Assembly (NCBI GenBank): GCA_959604115.1
Contig: CAUHBW010000135.1
Location: 1 to 8,880, forward strand
Direction: 5' to 3'
Length of the DNA stretch: 8,880 nt
Origin: an uncultured Bilophila sp.
Lineage (GTDB): Bacteria > Desulfobacterota > Desulfovibrionia > Desulfovibrionales > Desulfovibrionaceae
Part shown: one piece after another, positions 1 through 6,246 of the stretch
How the letters are laid out: every line of letters starts with the position of its first letter
Position numbering within the stretch: the stretch's first letter is position 1
Made by a program: the position numbers and the translations under genes
Notes under the pieces: generated by a model
Databases searched by the model: none
Told to the model about the DNA's origin: nothing
The model's input: the letters and a program-made list of their open reading frames with translations, nothing else

Positions 1-2
1 GC

Positions 3-86
3 CGGGGCGTCATGCGCCCCGGCGTGGTCCGGGAAGTGCCAGCCGCCGCGGTCGCCGCCCTGAAGAACGGGGTGGATTGGGTGTAA
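3..86 (+). CDS. Partial copy of pseudouridine synthase C-terminus (doubtful)
   Basis: The plus strand encodes 27 residues and a TAA stop, entering from the window edge. They align without gaps to the last 27 residues of the pseudouridine synthase encoded convergently at 147-938: 17 of 27 residues are identical, including the shared GVMRPG and VAALK segments. At the DNA level 74 of 86 bases match, yet all 12 differences change an amino acid and none is silent. That is not expected for a working paralog. It may be the end of a second RsuA/RluB-family gene, but more probably it is an error-rich inverted copy created at a contig end. No function should be assigned from this fragment. Confidence 0.25.
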   Translation, partial: RGVMRPGVVREVPAAAVAALKNGVDWV

Positions 87-90
87 GGGT

Positions 91-142
91 TTGGTGGGGG
101 CGGGGAAACGTTTCTGGAGAAAGGTTTCCCCGCCCCCTCCAA
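91..142. terminator. Palindromic terminator after pseudouridine synthase gene, family copy 1
   Basis: The arms 91-115 and 118-142 pair over 25 positions with two mismatches (95/138 and 110/123). The stem is a purine-rich G tract ending in GAAAC with a C/T-rich partner. It starts 5 bases beyond the minus-strand stop at 147, as expected for that gene's terminator. There is no good T tract on either side. It belongs to the same family as the stems at 4445-4498 and 8800-8853, but the tail CTTCAAAGA seen after those two is missing here. Confidence 0.75.
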
Positions 143-146
143 TCCT

Positions 147-938
147 TTACTCCATATCCACCGCTTTCTTCAGGGCGGCGACCTCGGCGGATGTCAGTTC
201 CCGGACCTCGCCGGGGCGCATGACGCCGAGGCGCAGCGGCCCCTGCGCGACGCGGACGAGCCGGAGAATGGTCAGGCCGAGATCGCGGCACATGCGGCGG
301 ATCTGGCGGTTCAGGCCCTGATGCAGCGTCATTTCGAGCAGCGTCCCGCGCTGGCCCGTGGGTGCGTCGGCGTCGCGGGAACGCCCGGACAAATCGTGCA
401 TGTTCCCCGGAAGGACGCGGACCTCGACCGGCGCGAGCTTCTCGCCCTCGGCAAGCGTCATGCCCCTGCGCATGGCGTCAAGGGCGCGGTCGGACACCCT
501 GTCCCGGACGAGCACGCGGTAGACGCGCGGCATGTGGTGGCGGGGATGCACCACGCGGTTCGTCAGCTCGCCGTCGTCGGTGATGAGGACCAGCCCTTCC
601 GAGAAAAAGTCGAGCCGTCCGGCGGGGTAGAGACGGCGGGATTTCCACTGCGCGGGAACGAGATCGAGCACGGTGGTCCGGCCCTCGGGATCGTAGGCCG
701 TGGACACCACCCGCACGGGCTTGTGCAGCAGCAGGTAGCAGGGGGCCTGCGCGGCGGCGCGGATCGGCTTGCCGTCCACTTCCAGCGTATCCGCGCCGGG
801 AACGACCTGAAGTCCCGGAGAGCTTACGACTTCGCCGTTGACCTTCACGCGCCCGGCGGCCACCAGTTCGTCGGCGCGCCGACGGGAACAGACGCCGGCA
901 TCGGCCAGCGCCTTATTGATTCGTACTGTCTTTTCCAT
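147..938 (-). CDS. 23S/16S rRNA pseudouridine synthase, RsuA/RluB/E/F family
   Basis: This 263-residue protein would isomerise a specific uridine to pseudouridine in ribosomal RNA. An S4 RNA-binding domain occupies about residues 4-52 (RINKALADAGVCSRRRADEL), followed by the catalytic domain. The motif GRLDFFSEGL at 107-116 carries the catalytic aspartate D110. QGLNRQIRRMC at 207-217 is the conserved C-terminal motif and is closest in wording to RluF. A charged loop at 185-198 looks like a lineage insertion. The frame is open 33 codons further upstream, but I chose ATG at 938: AGGAG (943-947) lies four bases before it and family similarity begins there. The target nucleotide cannot be read from sequence, so no gene symbol is given. 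It is divergent from the msbA unit. Confidence 0.92.
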   Translation of the reverse strand: MEKTVRINKALADAGVCSRRRADELVAAGRVKVNGEVVSSPGLQVVPGADTLEVDGKPIRAAAQAPCYLLLHKPVRVVSTAYDPEGRTTVLDLVPAQWKSRRLYPAGRLDFFSEGLVLITDDGELTNRVVHPRHHMPRVYRVLVRDRVSDRALDAMRRGMTLAEGEKLAPVEVRVLPGNMHDLSGRSRDADAPTGQRGTLLEMTLHQGLNRQIRRMCRDLGLTILRLVRVAQGPLRLGVMRPGEVRELTSAEVAALKKAVDME

Positions 939-942
939 GATA

Positions 943-947
943 CTCCT
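943..947 (-). promoter_or_regulatory. Ribosome binding site deciding the pseudouridine synthase start
   Basis: AGGAG on the minus strand, four bases before ATG at 938. It supports this start over the longer frame beginning at 1037, which would overlap the divergent promoter. Confidence 0.6.
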
Positions 948-1007
948 GAATGCGCGCCCGCGTGCGGGGGGCCGGCTACGGCGGGGATTCTCCGCTGGCG
1001 CTTGGTG

Positions 1008-1037
1008 ATAATGTGGGCTAGACTGCCCTTTCGTCAA
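1008..1037 (-). promoter_or_regulatory. Candidate sigma70 promoter for the pseudouridine synthase gene
   Basis: On the minus strand, TTGACG (1032-1037) matches the -35 consensus in five of six bases. CATTAT (1008-1013) matches the -10 consensus in four of six. The spacer is 18 bases. Transcription would start near 1001, leaving a leader of about 60 bases. The -35 box abuts the Shine-Dalgarno of the divergent msbA gene. No equally good plus-strand promoter was found between 939 and 1040. Confidence 0.45.
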
Positions 1038-1048
1038 GGAATATGCGA

Positions 1049-2875
1049 ATGAGTAAAAAGAAAGAGACCTCGGCGGAGCGTTCCGAACGCCGCAAAAAGG
1101 AACTCCGGCTGGCCCTGCGGGTGTTCCGGTACTTCCTGCCGTACAAGTGGGCGATGTTCGTGGCCCTGCTGGCCTCAGGCGTGGTGTCCGCCACCACGGC
1201 GGGCACGGCGTGGCTGATCAAGCCCGCGCTGGACGACATCTTCATCCGGCAGGACGCCACCGCGCTCGTCTACGTGCCGCTGGCCTTCATCGTCCTGACG
1301 GCCCTGAAAGGCTGCGGACGCTACCTCCAGAACTGGTGCATGCACTACAGCGCCCTGCGCGTGCTGGAAACCATGCGTCAGGAACTGTTCGGCAAGATCA
1401 TCACCCTGCCCCTGCACTTCTACGAAGCCTCGCAGGTGGGCGCGCTCATGTCGCGCGTGATCAACGACGTGGGCATGATCCGGCAAAGCCTGCCCGCGTT
1501 CATCCAGATCATCCGGCAGGTGATCACCATGATCGGCCTGTTGTACGTGGTCTTCCAGCAGAACTTCGAGCTGGCCTGCTGGGCCATGATCGTGCTGCCC
1601 GTGGCCGCGTTCCCGCTGTCCCTGTTCAGCCGGGCGCTCCGCCGCTACGGGCGCAAGAACGCCGAAGTGAACGCCAGCATCTCCAGTATGTTGCAGGAAC
1701 TCCTCAGCGGCATTCGGGTCATCAAGGCCTTCGCCACCGAGAAGCAGGAAACCGCCCGCTTCAACAAGGAGAACGCCCGCATCATTTCCATCAACTTCCG
1801 ACAGTCCTGCGTGTCCGAACTGTCGTCGCCGGTGATGGAACTCATCGGTTCGCTCGGCATCGGGCTGGTCATCTGGTACGGGGGCCGCGAGGTCATTCAG
1901 GGCGACATGACGCCGGGCGCGTTCTTCGCCTTCATCGGCGCGCTCGCCATGCTCTACACGCCCTTCAAGTCCCTGAACGGCGCGAACATGAACGTCCAGA
2001 ACGCGCTCGCCGGGGCCGAACGCGTGTTCGCCATCCTCGACGATCCCGCGCTCAGGACCGAACACGGCGGCGCGCTGCCGCTGGACGGGCCGTTCCGGGA
2101 ATTGTCCTTCCGCAACGTGAGCCTGCACTACGGCGACGAATCCGCGCCCGCATTGCGAGACGTCTCGTTCACGGTGAAGGCCGGGGAACGCATCGCCTTC
2201 GTCGGGCCGTCCGGGGCGGGCAAGACCACGCTCGTGAACCTGATCCCCCGCTTCTACGACCCGCAGCGCGGGGAGATCGTCCTGAACGGGCGGCCGATAG
2301 CGGACTATTCGCTGGCGTCCCTGCGGCGTTCCGTTTCGCTGGTGTCGCAGGACGCCTTCCTGTTCGACATGACGATCGCCGAAAACATCGCCTACGGCCG
2401 CGATCCGTCCGAACCGCCGGACATGGACCGCGTGCGCGCCGCCGCCCGGGCCGCCTACGCCGACGGCTTCATCTCCGAACTGCCCGACGGCTACGAAACG
2501 GCCATCGGGGAACGCGGAGTCCGGCTCTCCGGCGGGCAGAAGCAGCGCATCACCATCGCCCGCGCCCTGCTCAAGAACGCGCCCCTGCTCATTCTGGACG
2601 AGGCCACCAGCGCCCTCGACTCCGAATCCGAACACATGGTCCAGAAGGCGCTCGACAACCTCATGCTCAACCGCACCAGCCTGATCATCGCGCACCGGCT
2701 TTCCACCATCCTCGAAGCGGATCGCATCGTGGTCATGGAATGCGGACGCATCGTGGACATCGGGCGGCACGAGGAACTGCTCGGGCGCTGCCAGCTCTAT
2801 ACCCGTCTGTACAACATGCAGTTCCGCGCGCACGAAGACCTGCGCGCGTGCGAAACCGCCCCCGTGGAGTCCTGA
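1049..2875 (+). CDS. msbA: MsbA-type lipid A/phospholipid ABC flippase, fused permease and ATPase
   Basis: This 608-residue half-transporter would act as a homodimer in the inner membrane, using ATP to flip lipid A-core from the inner to the outer leaflet. The N-terminal transmembrane domain spans about residues 25-320 with several hydrophobic segments (around 35-57, 73-87, 150-193, 262-305). The ATPase domain follows: Walker A GPSGAGKTT 386-394, Q-loop Q434, signature LSGGQ 493-497, Walker B LLILDEATS 513-521 and switch histidine H549. The length fits the family (about 580-620). An ATG at 1043 is in frame, but AAGGA (1036-1040) is only two bases from it and eight bases from ATG 1049, so I chose 1049. 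The next gene, a lipid A-type acyltransferase, overlaps by one base (TGATG), supporting lipid A over a drug or peptide substrate; substrate is still inferred. Confidence 0.9.
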   Translation: MSKKKETSAERSERRKKELRLALRVFRYFLPYKWAMFVALLASGVVSATTAGTAWLIKPALDDIFIRQDATALVYVPLAFIVLTALKGCGRYLQNWCMHYSALRVLETMRQELFGKIITLPLHFYEASQVGALMSRVINDVGMIRQSLPAFIQIIRQVITMIGLLYVVFQQNFELACWAMIVLPVAAFPLSLFSRALRRYGRKNAEVNASISSMLQELLSGIRVIKAFATEKQETARFNKENARIISINFRQSCVSELSSPVMELIGSLGIGLVIWYGGREVIQGDMTPGAFFAFIGALAMLYTPFKSLNGANMNVQNALAGAERVFAILDDPALRTEHGGALPLDGPFRELSFRNVSLHYGDESAPALRDVSFTVKAGERIAFVGPSGAGKTTLVNLIPRFYDPQRGEIVLNGRPIADYSLASLRRSVSLVSQDAFLFDMTIAENIAYGRDPSEPPDMDRVRAAARAAYADGFISELPDGYETAIGERGVRLSGGQKQRITIARALLKNAPLLILDEATSALDSESEHMVQKALDNLMLNRTSLIIAHRLSTILEADRIVVMECGRIVDIGRHEELLGRCQLYTRLYNMQFRAHEDLRACETAPVES

Positions 2876-4437
2876 TGTCCCGTTCCGGCAAATCGCTGAT
2901 GAGCCTCCTGTCCGCGCCCGTGTACCGGCTGTACCGTCTGTGGTGCCGGTCCCTGCGCTATACCGAAATCAACCGCGCCGCCATCGAAACGACCACCGAT
3001 CAGGGCCGCCCCGTGGTTCTGAGCCTGTGGCACGACGAGCTGTTCCCGCTCATTTACCTCAAACGGCAGCTCAACATCATCGCGCTGGTCAGCCAGAGCG
3101 ACGACGGCGACCTTCTCGCCGGAGTGCTGGAGCGCATGGGCCTCGAAACCGCGCGCGGCTCCAGTTCGCGCGGCGGGGTGAAGGCGCTTCTCGCCGCCGC
3201 CCGGCGCATGCGCGAGGCCGGTCTGTGCGGCTGCGTGACCGTGGACGGCCCGCGCGGTCCGCGCCACGAGGTCAAGGAAGGCGCGATCTTCCTCGCCAGC
3301 CGGGCCGACGCGCCCATCGTGCCCATCCGCCTGTTCATGGAGCGGCGGAAACTCTTCAAGAGCTGGGACCGGTTCCAGCTTCCCCTGCCGTTCAGCCGGG
3401 TGACGATGGTGTGCGGCGACGCCTACCGCGTCGAGTGCGACGTCCGCGATCCCGAAGCCGTGACCCGCGAGTGCCGCCGTCTTGAGGACATCCTCAACGG
3501 CCTGACGCCCCCGGAGACGAAGCCCGAGCCCTCGGCGTTCCGGCGTCTCGGAGCCTTTCTGTCCGATACGGCGTGCCGTGCCAGCTACGGACTTGCCCGG
3601 CTGCTCGCCAAACTCGGCTTTCCCGGCATCCATTCCTTCGGCAAGGGGCTGGGGGCGGCGTTCTGGGCCTGCCTGCCGTCCCGCCGCCGTCTCGCCGCCG
3701 GCAACATCGCCTCGCATCTCGATCTGTCCCGCTCTACGGCGGAGTCGCTGGCCCGCTCCAGCTTCACGCACAACGCCCGCTCGTTTCTCGAAGCCGTGCT
3801 CGCGCCGGATTTCGGTCTGGACCACCCGTTGCTCGACGTCGAGCGGCCCGATCTGCTGGAACGTCTCAAGCGCGGCGAGCGTCCCACCGTCATCACGACG
3901 GGGCATTTCGGCGCGTGGGAACTGCTTGCCAGTCTGCTCGGGGACGTTTCCGACCATCCCCGCGTGACCGTGGTGCGGACGTACAGGAACAAGGTGTTGC
4001 ATTACGTTTCCACCCGCCTGCGTTCCAGCCGGGGGATCGAGGTCTTCGGGCACCGCGAAGCCGCGTTCCCGGTTCTGCGCGCGTTGCGCAAAAACGGCTA
4101 CGCCGCTTTTCTCGCGGACCACAACACCAGCCGGAGCGAGGCGGTCTTTCTGCCCTTCCTCGGCGAAGAGGCAGCGGTCAACAAAGGGCCGGCGGTGCTC
4201 GCCGTGCGCGGCAAGGCGTTGGTCTGGCCCATCTATCTGATGCGCGACGGGGACCGCTACCGCCTGATCATCGAGGAGCCGCTGGACACGCTCCGTCTTG
4301 AAGGCGATGCCGACGCCAAGACGCTGGCGGTCGCCGAGTTCTACACCGACTCCATCGGGCGCATGGTTCGCCGCGCGCCCGATCAGTGGTTCTGGATGCA
4401 CAACCGCTGGAAGACCAAGCGGGTGATGGACGACTGA
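2875..4437 (+). CDS. Fused DUF374 acyltransferase and LpxL/HtrB-type lipid A acyltransferase
   Basis: This 520-residue protein carries two acyltransferase-like domains. Residues about 1-206 match DUF374 (LPLAT-like): LWHDEL 51-56, SQSDDGD 73-79, RGSSSRGG 94-101 and TVDGPRGP 122-129. A proline-rich linker follows at 211-220 (TPPETKPEPS). Residues about 225-520 match the lipid A biosynthesis acyltransferase family: the catalytic HX4E motif is GHFGAWE with H344 and E349, then ADHN 414-417 and the C-terminal QWFWMHNRWK 504-513. LpxL-type enzymes move an acyl chain from acyl-ACP to Kdo2-lipid IVA at the inner membrane. Each domain is normally a separate protein of roughly 210 and 300 residues. ATG at 2875 overlaps the msbA stop, with GGAG at 2866-2869. 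Both sets of motifs look intact, so it is probably bifunctional or self-scaffolding; the DUF374 reaction is unproven. Confidence 0.88.
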   Translation: MSRSGKSLMSLLSAPVYRLYRLWCRSLRYTEINRAAIETTTDQGRPVVLSLWHDELFPLIYLKRQLNIIALVSQSDDGDLLAGVLERMGLETARGSSSRGGVKALLAAARRMREAGLCGCVTVDGPRGPRHEVKEGAIFLASRADAPIVPIRLFMERRKLFKSWDRFQLPLPFSRVTMVCGDAYRVECDVRDPEAVTRECRRLEDILNGLTPPETKPEPSAFRRLGAFLSDTACRASYGLARLLAKLGFPGIHSFGKGLGAAFWACLPSRRRLAAGNIASHLDLSRSTAESLARSSFTHNARSFLEAVLAPDFGLDHPLLDVERPDLLERLKRGERPTVITTGHFGAWELLASLLGDVSDHPRVTVVRTYRNKVLHYVSTRLRSSRGIEVFGHREAAFPVLRALRKNGYAAFLADHNTSRSEAVFLPFLGEEAAVNKGPAVLAVRGKALVWPIYLMRDGDRYRLIIEEPLDTLRLEGDADAKTLAVAEFYTDSIGRMVRRAPDQWFWMHNRWKTKRVMDD

Positions 4438-4444
4438 GGAAAAA

Positions 4445-4498
4445 TTGGAGGGGGGAGGGGGAAACTTTCTAGAGAAAGTTTCCCCCTCCCCCCTCCAA
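4445..4498. terminator. Palindromic terminator after the msbA-acyltransferase unit, family copy 2
   Basis: The arms 4445-4468 and 4475-4498 are perfectly complementary over 24 bp, with a six-base centre. It begins seven bases after the acyltransferase stop. The left arm is almost pure purine (G runs, then GAAAC) and the right arm almost pure pyrimidine. There is no immediate T tract; a T run occurs about 25 bases later after CTTCAAAGA (4514-4522). The same layout recurs after lepB. Confidence 0.8.
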
Positions 4499-4680
4499 AC
4501 CTCCCCCCTTCCTCTTCAAAGATTTTTGTAAACGGGGCGGATGGCGCTTGCGGCGGGATGATGGTCCGAACCCTGCCGGAAGTTTCCCGGTGACGCCTTT
4601 TTCGTATTTTGGGCGCATTTTTTTGCAGCTATTTGAGTCTGTTGGCAAACGGGAAAGGGAACTTCCCCGCGTGCGACAGG
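4499..4680. other. Gene-free AT-richer stretch between convergent genes
   Basis: I see no supported gene here. The first part is the C-rich tail of the preceding terminator element. The middle contains T runs at 4598-4602 and 4618-4624, unusual in this GC-rich window. Short open frames crossing it have no recognisable protein features and run through the hairpins downstream. No convincing promoter was identified. Confidence 0.5.
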
Positions 4681-4750
4681 ACGCCCGAACAAGGAAGCGG
4701 TTCCGTGTCCGGCTTGTGCCGGATGCGGAACCGCTTTCTTGTTCGGGCGT
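4681..4750 (+). repeat. Very long 33-bp RNA-like hairpin with tetraloop-sized loop
   Basis: The arms 4681-4713 and 4718-4750 pair over all 33 positions around a four-base loop (TTGT). Thirty pairs are Watson-Crick. The remaining three (4694/4737, 4706/4725, 4707/4724) are G-U wobbles in plus-strand RNA; in minus-strand RNA they become A-C mismatches. No T tract follows on either strand, so it is not a textbook intrinsic terminator. It lies between convergent genes. It could be a REP/MITE-like element, a structured RNA, or a transcript-end stabiliser. Confidence 0.75.
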
Positions 4751-4761
4751 TGTGCCGGGGT

Positions 4762-4813
4762 CCGGGGGGCGGCTCGCCCCCCGGCGGGTGCAGGGCGGCG
4801 CCCTGCCCGCCGG
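4762..4813. repeat. Compact double-hairpin element beside the paaK stop
   Basis: The first stem pairs 4762-4771 with 4775-4784 (10 bp, three-base loop). The second pairs 4781-4788 with 4106 bases-type partner segment 4806-4813, and continues 4791-4796 with 4800-4805, with a two-base bulge at 4789-4790. The stems share CCGG at 4781-4784, so only one can form fully at a time. The element ends seven bases from the paaK stop codon. It may terminate paaK transcription, although no T tract is present, or be a dispersed GC-rich intergenic repeat. Confidence 0.6.
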
Positions 4814-4819
4814 AGGCGT

Positions 4820-6118
4820 TTAGTCGTTCAACCGCAGGTCGGTGATGCGCTTGGCCTTGGAGAAGGTGCGCGGCAGGGTGCCGGGATCGACGATTTCGAC
4901 GTTGATGCGGGCCATGATGCGCTTGTGCATCTCTTCGCCGATGGCGCGGGCCAGCCCGGCGTCGCTGTCGGCGCTGACGCCCGCCTGACGTTCCACGCGC
5001 AGGCGCATGTAGTCGAGCCCTTCGGAACGAGTCAGCTCGACGTGGTACTCGCCGCCCACGTCGGGGTGGAGATTCAGCACGTCGGCGATCTGGCCGGGAT
5101 AGATGTTTACGCCCCGGAAGATGATCATGTCGTCCGAACGGCCCCGGATGTGCCCGTGGCGCGGAATCGCCCGACCGCAGGGGCAGGGCTCGGGGATGAG
5201 GCGGCTGAGGTCGTGCGTGCGGTAGCGGATGAGCGGCACCGCTTCCTTGGACAGCGAGGTCACCACCATTTCGCCCACTTCGCCTTCGGGAACGGGCTGG
5301 AGCGTGTGCGGATCGATGATTTCGATGTAGAAGAGGTCCGCCCAGTAGTGGATGCCTTCCCCGACTTCGCAGTTCAACCCCGTGCCGGGGCCGTACATCT
5401 CGGTCATGCCCGCGATGTCGTAACTGGCTTCGAGACCGAGCTTTTCGGTAAAGCTCTGGCGCATCTTGAGGCTGTGCGGCTCGGAACCGAAAATGATTTT
5501 CTTGAGGGCGATCTTGTCGCGCAGGTTGTGGCGTTCCACTTCTTCGGCCAGCAGCAGGGCCATCGAGGAGGTGCAGCCGATGCAGGTGGTCTGCATGTCC
5601 ACGAGAAGCTGGAGCTGCATGTCGAGATTGCCGGGGCCGACCGGAATGGTCAGCGCGCCGAACCGTTCGCTCCCGAGCTGGAAGCCCGCCCCGGCGGTCC
5701 ACAGGCCGTAGCCCACCGCGATCTGCATGCGGTCTTCCGTGGTCAGTCCGGCGAGTTCGTAGCAGCGGGCCATCTGGAGCGCGAAGGTGTCCACGTCCTT
5801 CTGGGTATAGGCGAGGATCTTGCGTTTGCCGGTGGTGCCGGACGAGGCGTGCACGCGCACCACCTCGGACGGGTCCACGCAGAGCAGGGGCAGGGGGTAG
5901 CCGTCGCGCAGGTCGGTCACGTCCGAGAAGGGCAGGCGGCGCACGTCGTCGAACGTTTTGATGTCCTCGCCGGAGCTGATGCCCGCGGCGGTGAGCTTGG
6001 CGCGGTACTGGGGACTTTTCATGGCCTGCCGCACCGACCATCGAATCCCGGAGAGCTGGTGCTCGGCAAGAAAATCGGCGGGAAGATGGGGAAGAAAACG
6101 AGGCTTGGCAGGTGACAT
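4820..6118 (-). CDS. paaK: Phenylacetate-CoA ligase (AMP-forming), PaaK family
   Basis: This 432-residue cytoplasmic enzyme activates phenylacetate or a related aryl acid with ATP and CoA, through an acyl-adenylate. The order of motifs is that of the adenylate-forming superfamily: phosphate loop SSGTTGKRK 92-100, AGMTE 236-240, RYRTHDLSRL 298-307, then the hinge region GRSDDMIIFRGVNIYP 326-341 and a C-terminal lysine in SKAKR (420-424). A CPCGR motif at 312-316 is also typical of PaaK proteins. The length matches the family (about 430). ATG at 6118 has GGAG (6126-6129) seven bases upstream. No phenylacetyl-CoA epoxidase or indolepyruvate oxidoreductase gene lies beside it. In anaerobes such ligases often handle aryl acetates from aromatic amino acids, so the exact substrate is inferred. 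Confidence 0.9.
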   Translation of the reverse strand: MSPAKPRFLPHLPADFLAEHQLSGIRWSVRQAMKSPQYRAKLTAAGISSGEDIKTFDDVRRLPFSDVTDLRDGYPLPLLCVDPSEVVRVHASSGTTGKRKILAYTQKDVDTFALQMARCYELAGLTTEDRMQIAVGYGLWTAGAGFQLGSERFGALTIPVGPGNLDMQLQLLVDMQTTCIGCTSSMALLLAEEVERHNLRDKIALKKIIFGSEPHSLKMRQSFTEKLGLEASYDIAGMTEMYGPGTGLNCEVGEGIHYWADLFYIEIIDPHTLQPVPEGEVGEMVVTSLSKEAVPLIRYRTHDLSRLIPEPCPCGRAIPRHGHIRGRSDDMIIFRGVNIYPGQIADVLNLHPDVGGEYHVELTRSEGLDYMRLRVERQAGVSADSDAGLARAIGEEMHKRIMARINVEIVDPGTLPRTFSKAKRITDLRLND

Positions 6119-6155
6119 GGCGTCTCTCCAGCAGGGGGCGGCAACGGCGTGCCGG

Positions 6156-6184
6156 TTGTCTTTTCGACGGTAAACAGCTAGTGT
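6156..6184 (+). promoter_or_regulatory. Candidate promoter of the purD-purE operon
   Basis: TTGTCT (6156-6161) and TAGTGT (6179-6184) are separated by 17 bases on the plus strand, in a locally AT-rich gap between divergent paaK and purD. Matches to consensus are only four and three of six. Short inverted repeats flank it: ACAGC 6174-6178 with GCTGT 6187-6191 straddles the -10 box, and TGCTA 6211-6215 with TAGCA 6218-6222 sits in the leader. Confidence 0.3.
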
Positions 6185-6246
6185 CCGCTGTATCCGAACA
6201 AACGAAAACTTGCTATTTAGCAGAAAATATTTTGGAGGGAAAGTAC

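Larger units (their letters stand above)
1..232. repeat. Large imperfect inverted repeat centred on a terminator hairpin
   Basis: Positions 1-115 are the reverse complement of 118-232 except for 16 mismatches and no gaps; the central pair 116/117 is also unpaired. The axis falls between 116 and 117, exactly at the loop of the terminator hairpin, so terminator and flanking coding sequence make one continuous palindrome. The right arm is the 3' end of the minus-strand pseudouridine synthase gene. The left arm repeats that end on the plus strand. The arm may continue beyond the start of the window. It could be a real fold-back duplication, but the mismatch spectrum (see findings) favours an artefact. 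Confidence 0.9.

Noticed and set aside
939..1037. N-terminal extension of the pseudouridine synthase by 33 residues
   Set aside because: The extension is unlike the family, would cover the candidate promoter, and a good ribosome site precedes ATG 938.
1175..2833. Long open frame antisense to msbA (552 codons), and a similar one at 2797-4401
   Set aside because: They mirror strongly supported genes, have low-complexity H/G/D/R-rich composition and no recognisable motif. They are expected by-products of GC-rich third codon positions.
4548..4845. Small plus-strand open frames in the convergent intergenic gap
   Set aside because: They pass through the 33-bp hairpin and the double hairpin, have no ribosome site or recognisable features, and one overlaps the paaK end.
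4739..6115. Plus-strand open frame of 458 codons antisense to paaK
   Set aside because: It begins inside the long hairpin, runs through the double-hairpin element, and shows no domain; paaK on the other strand has full family motifs.
6112..6246. N-terminal extension of PurD
   Set aside because: The extra residues are not part of the PurD fold, and ATG 6247 has a strong Shine-Dalgarno.
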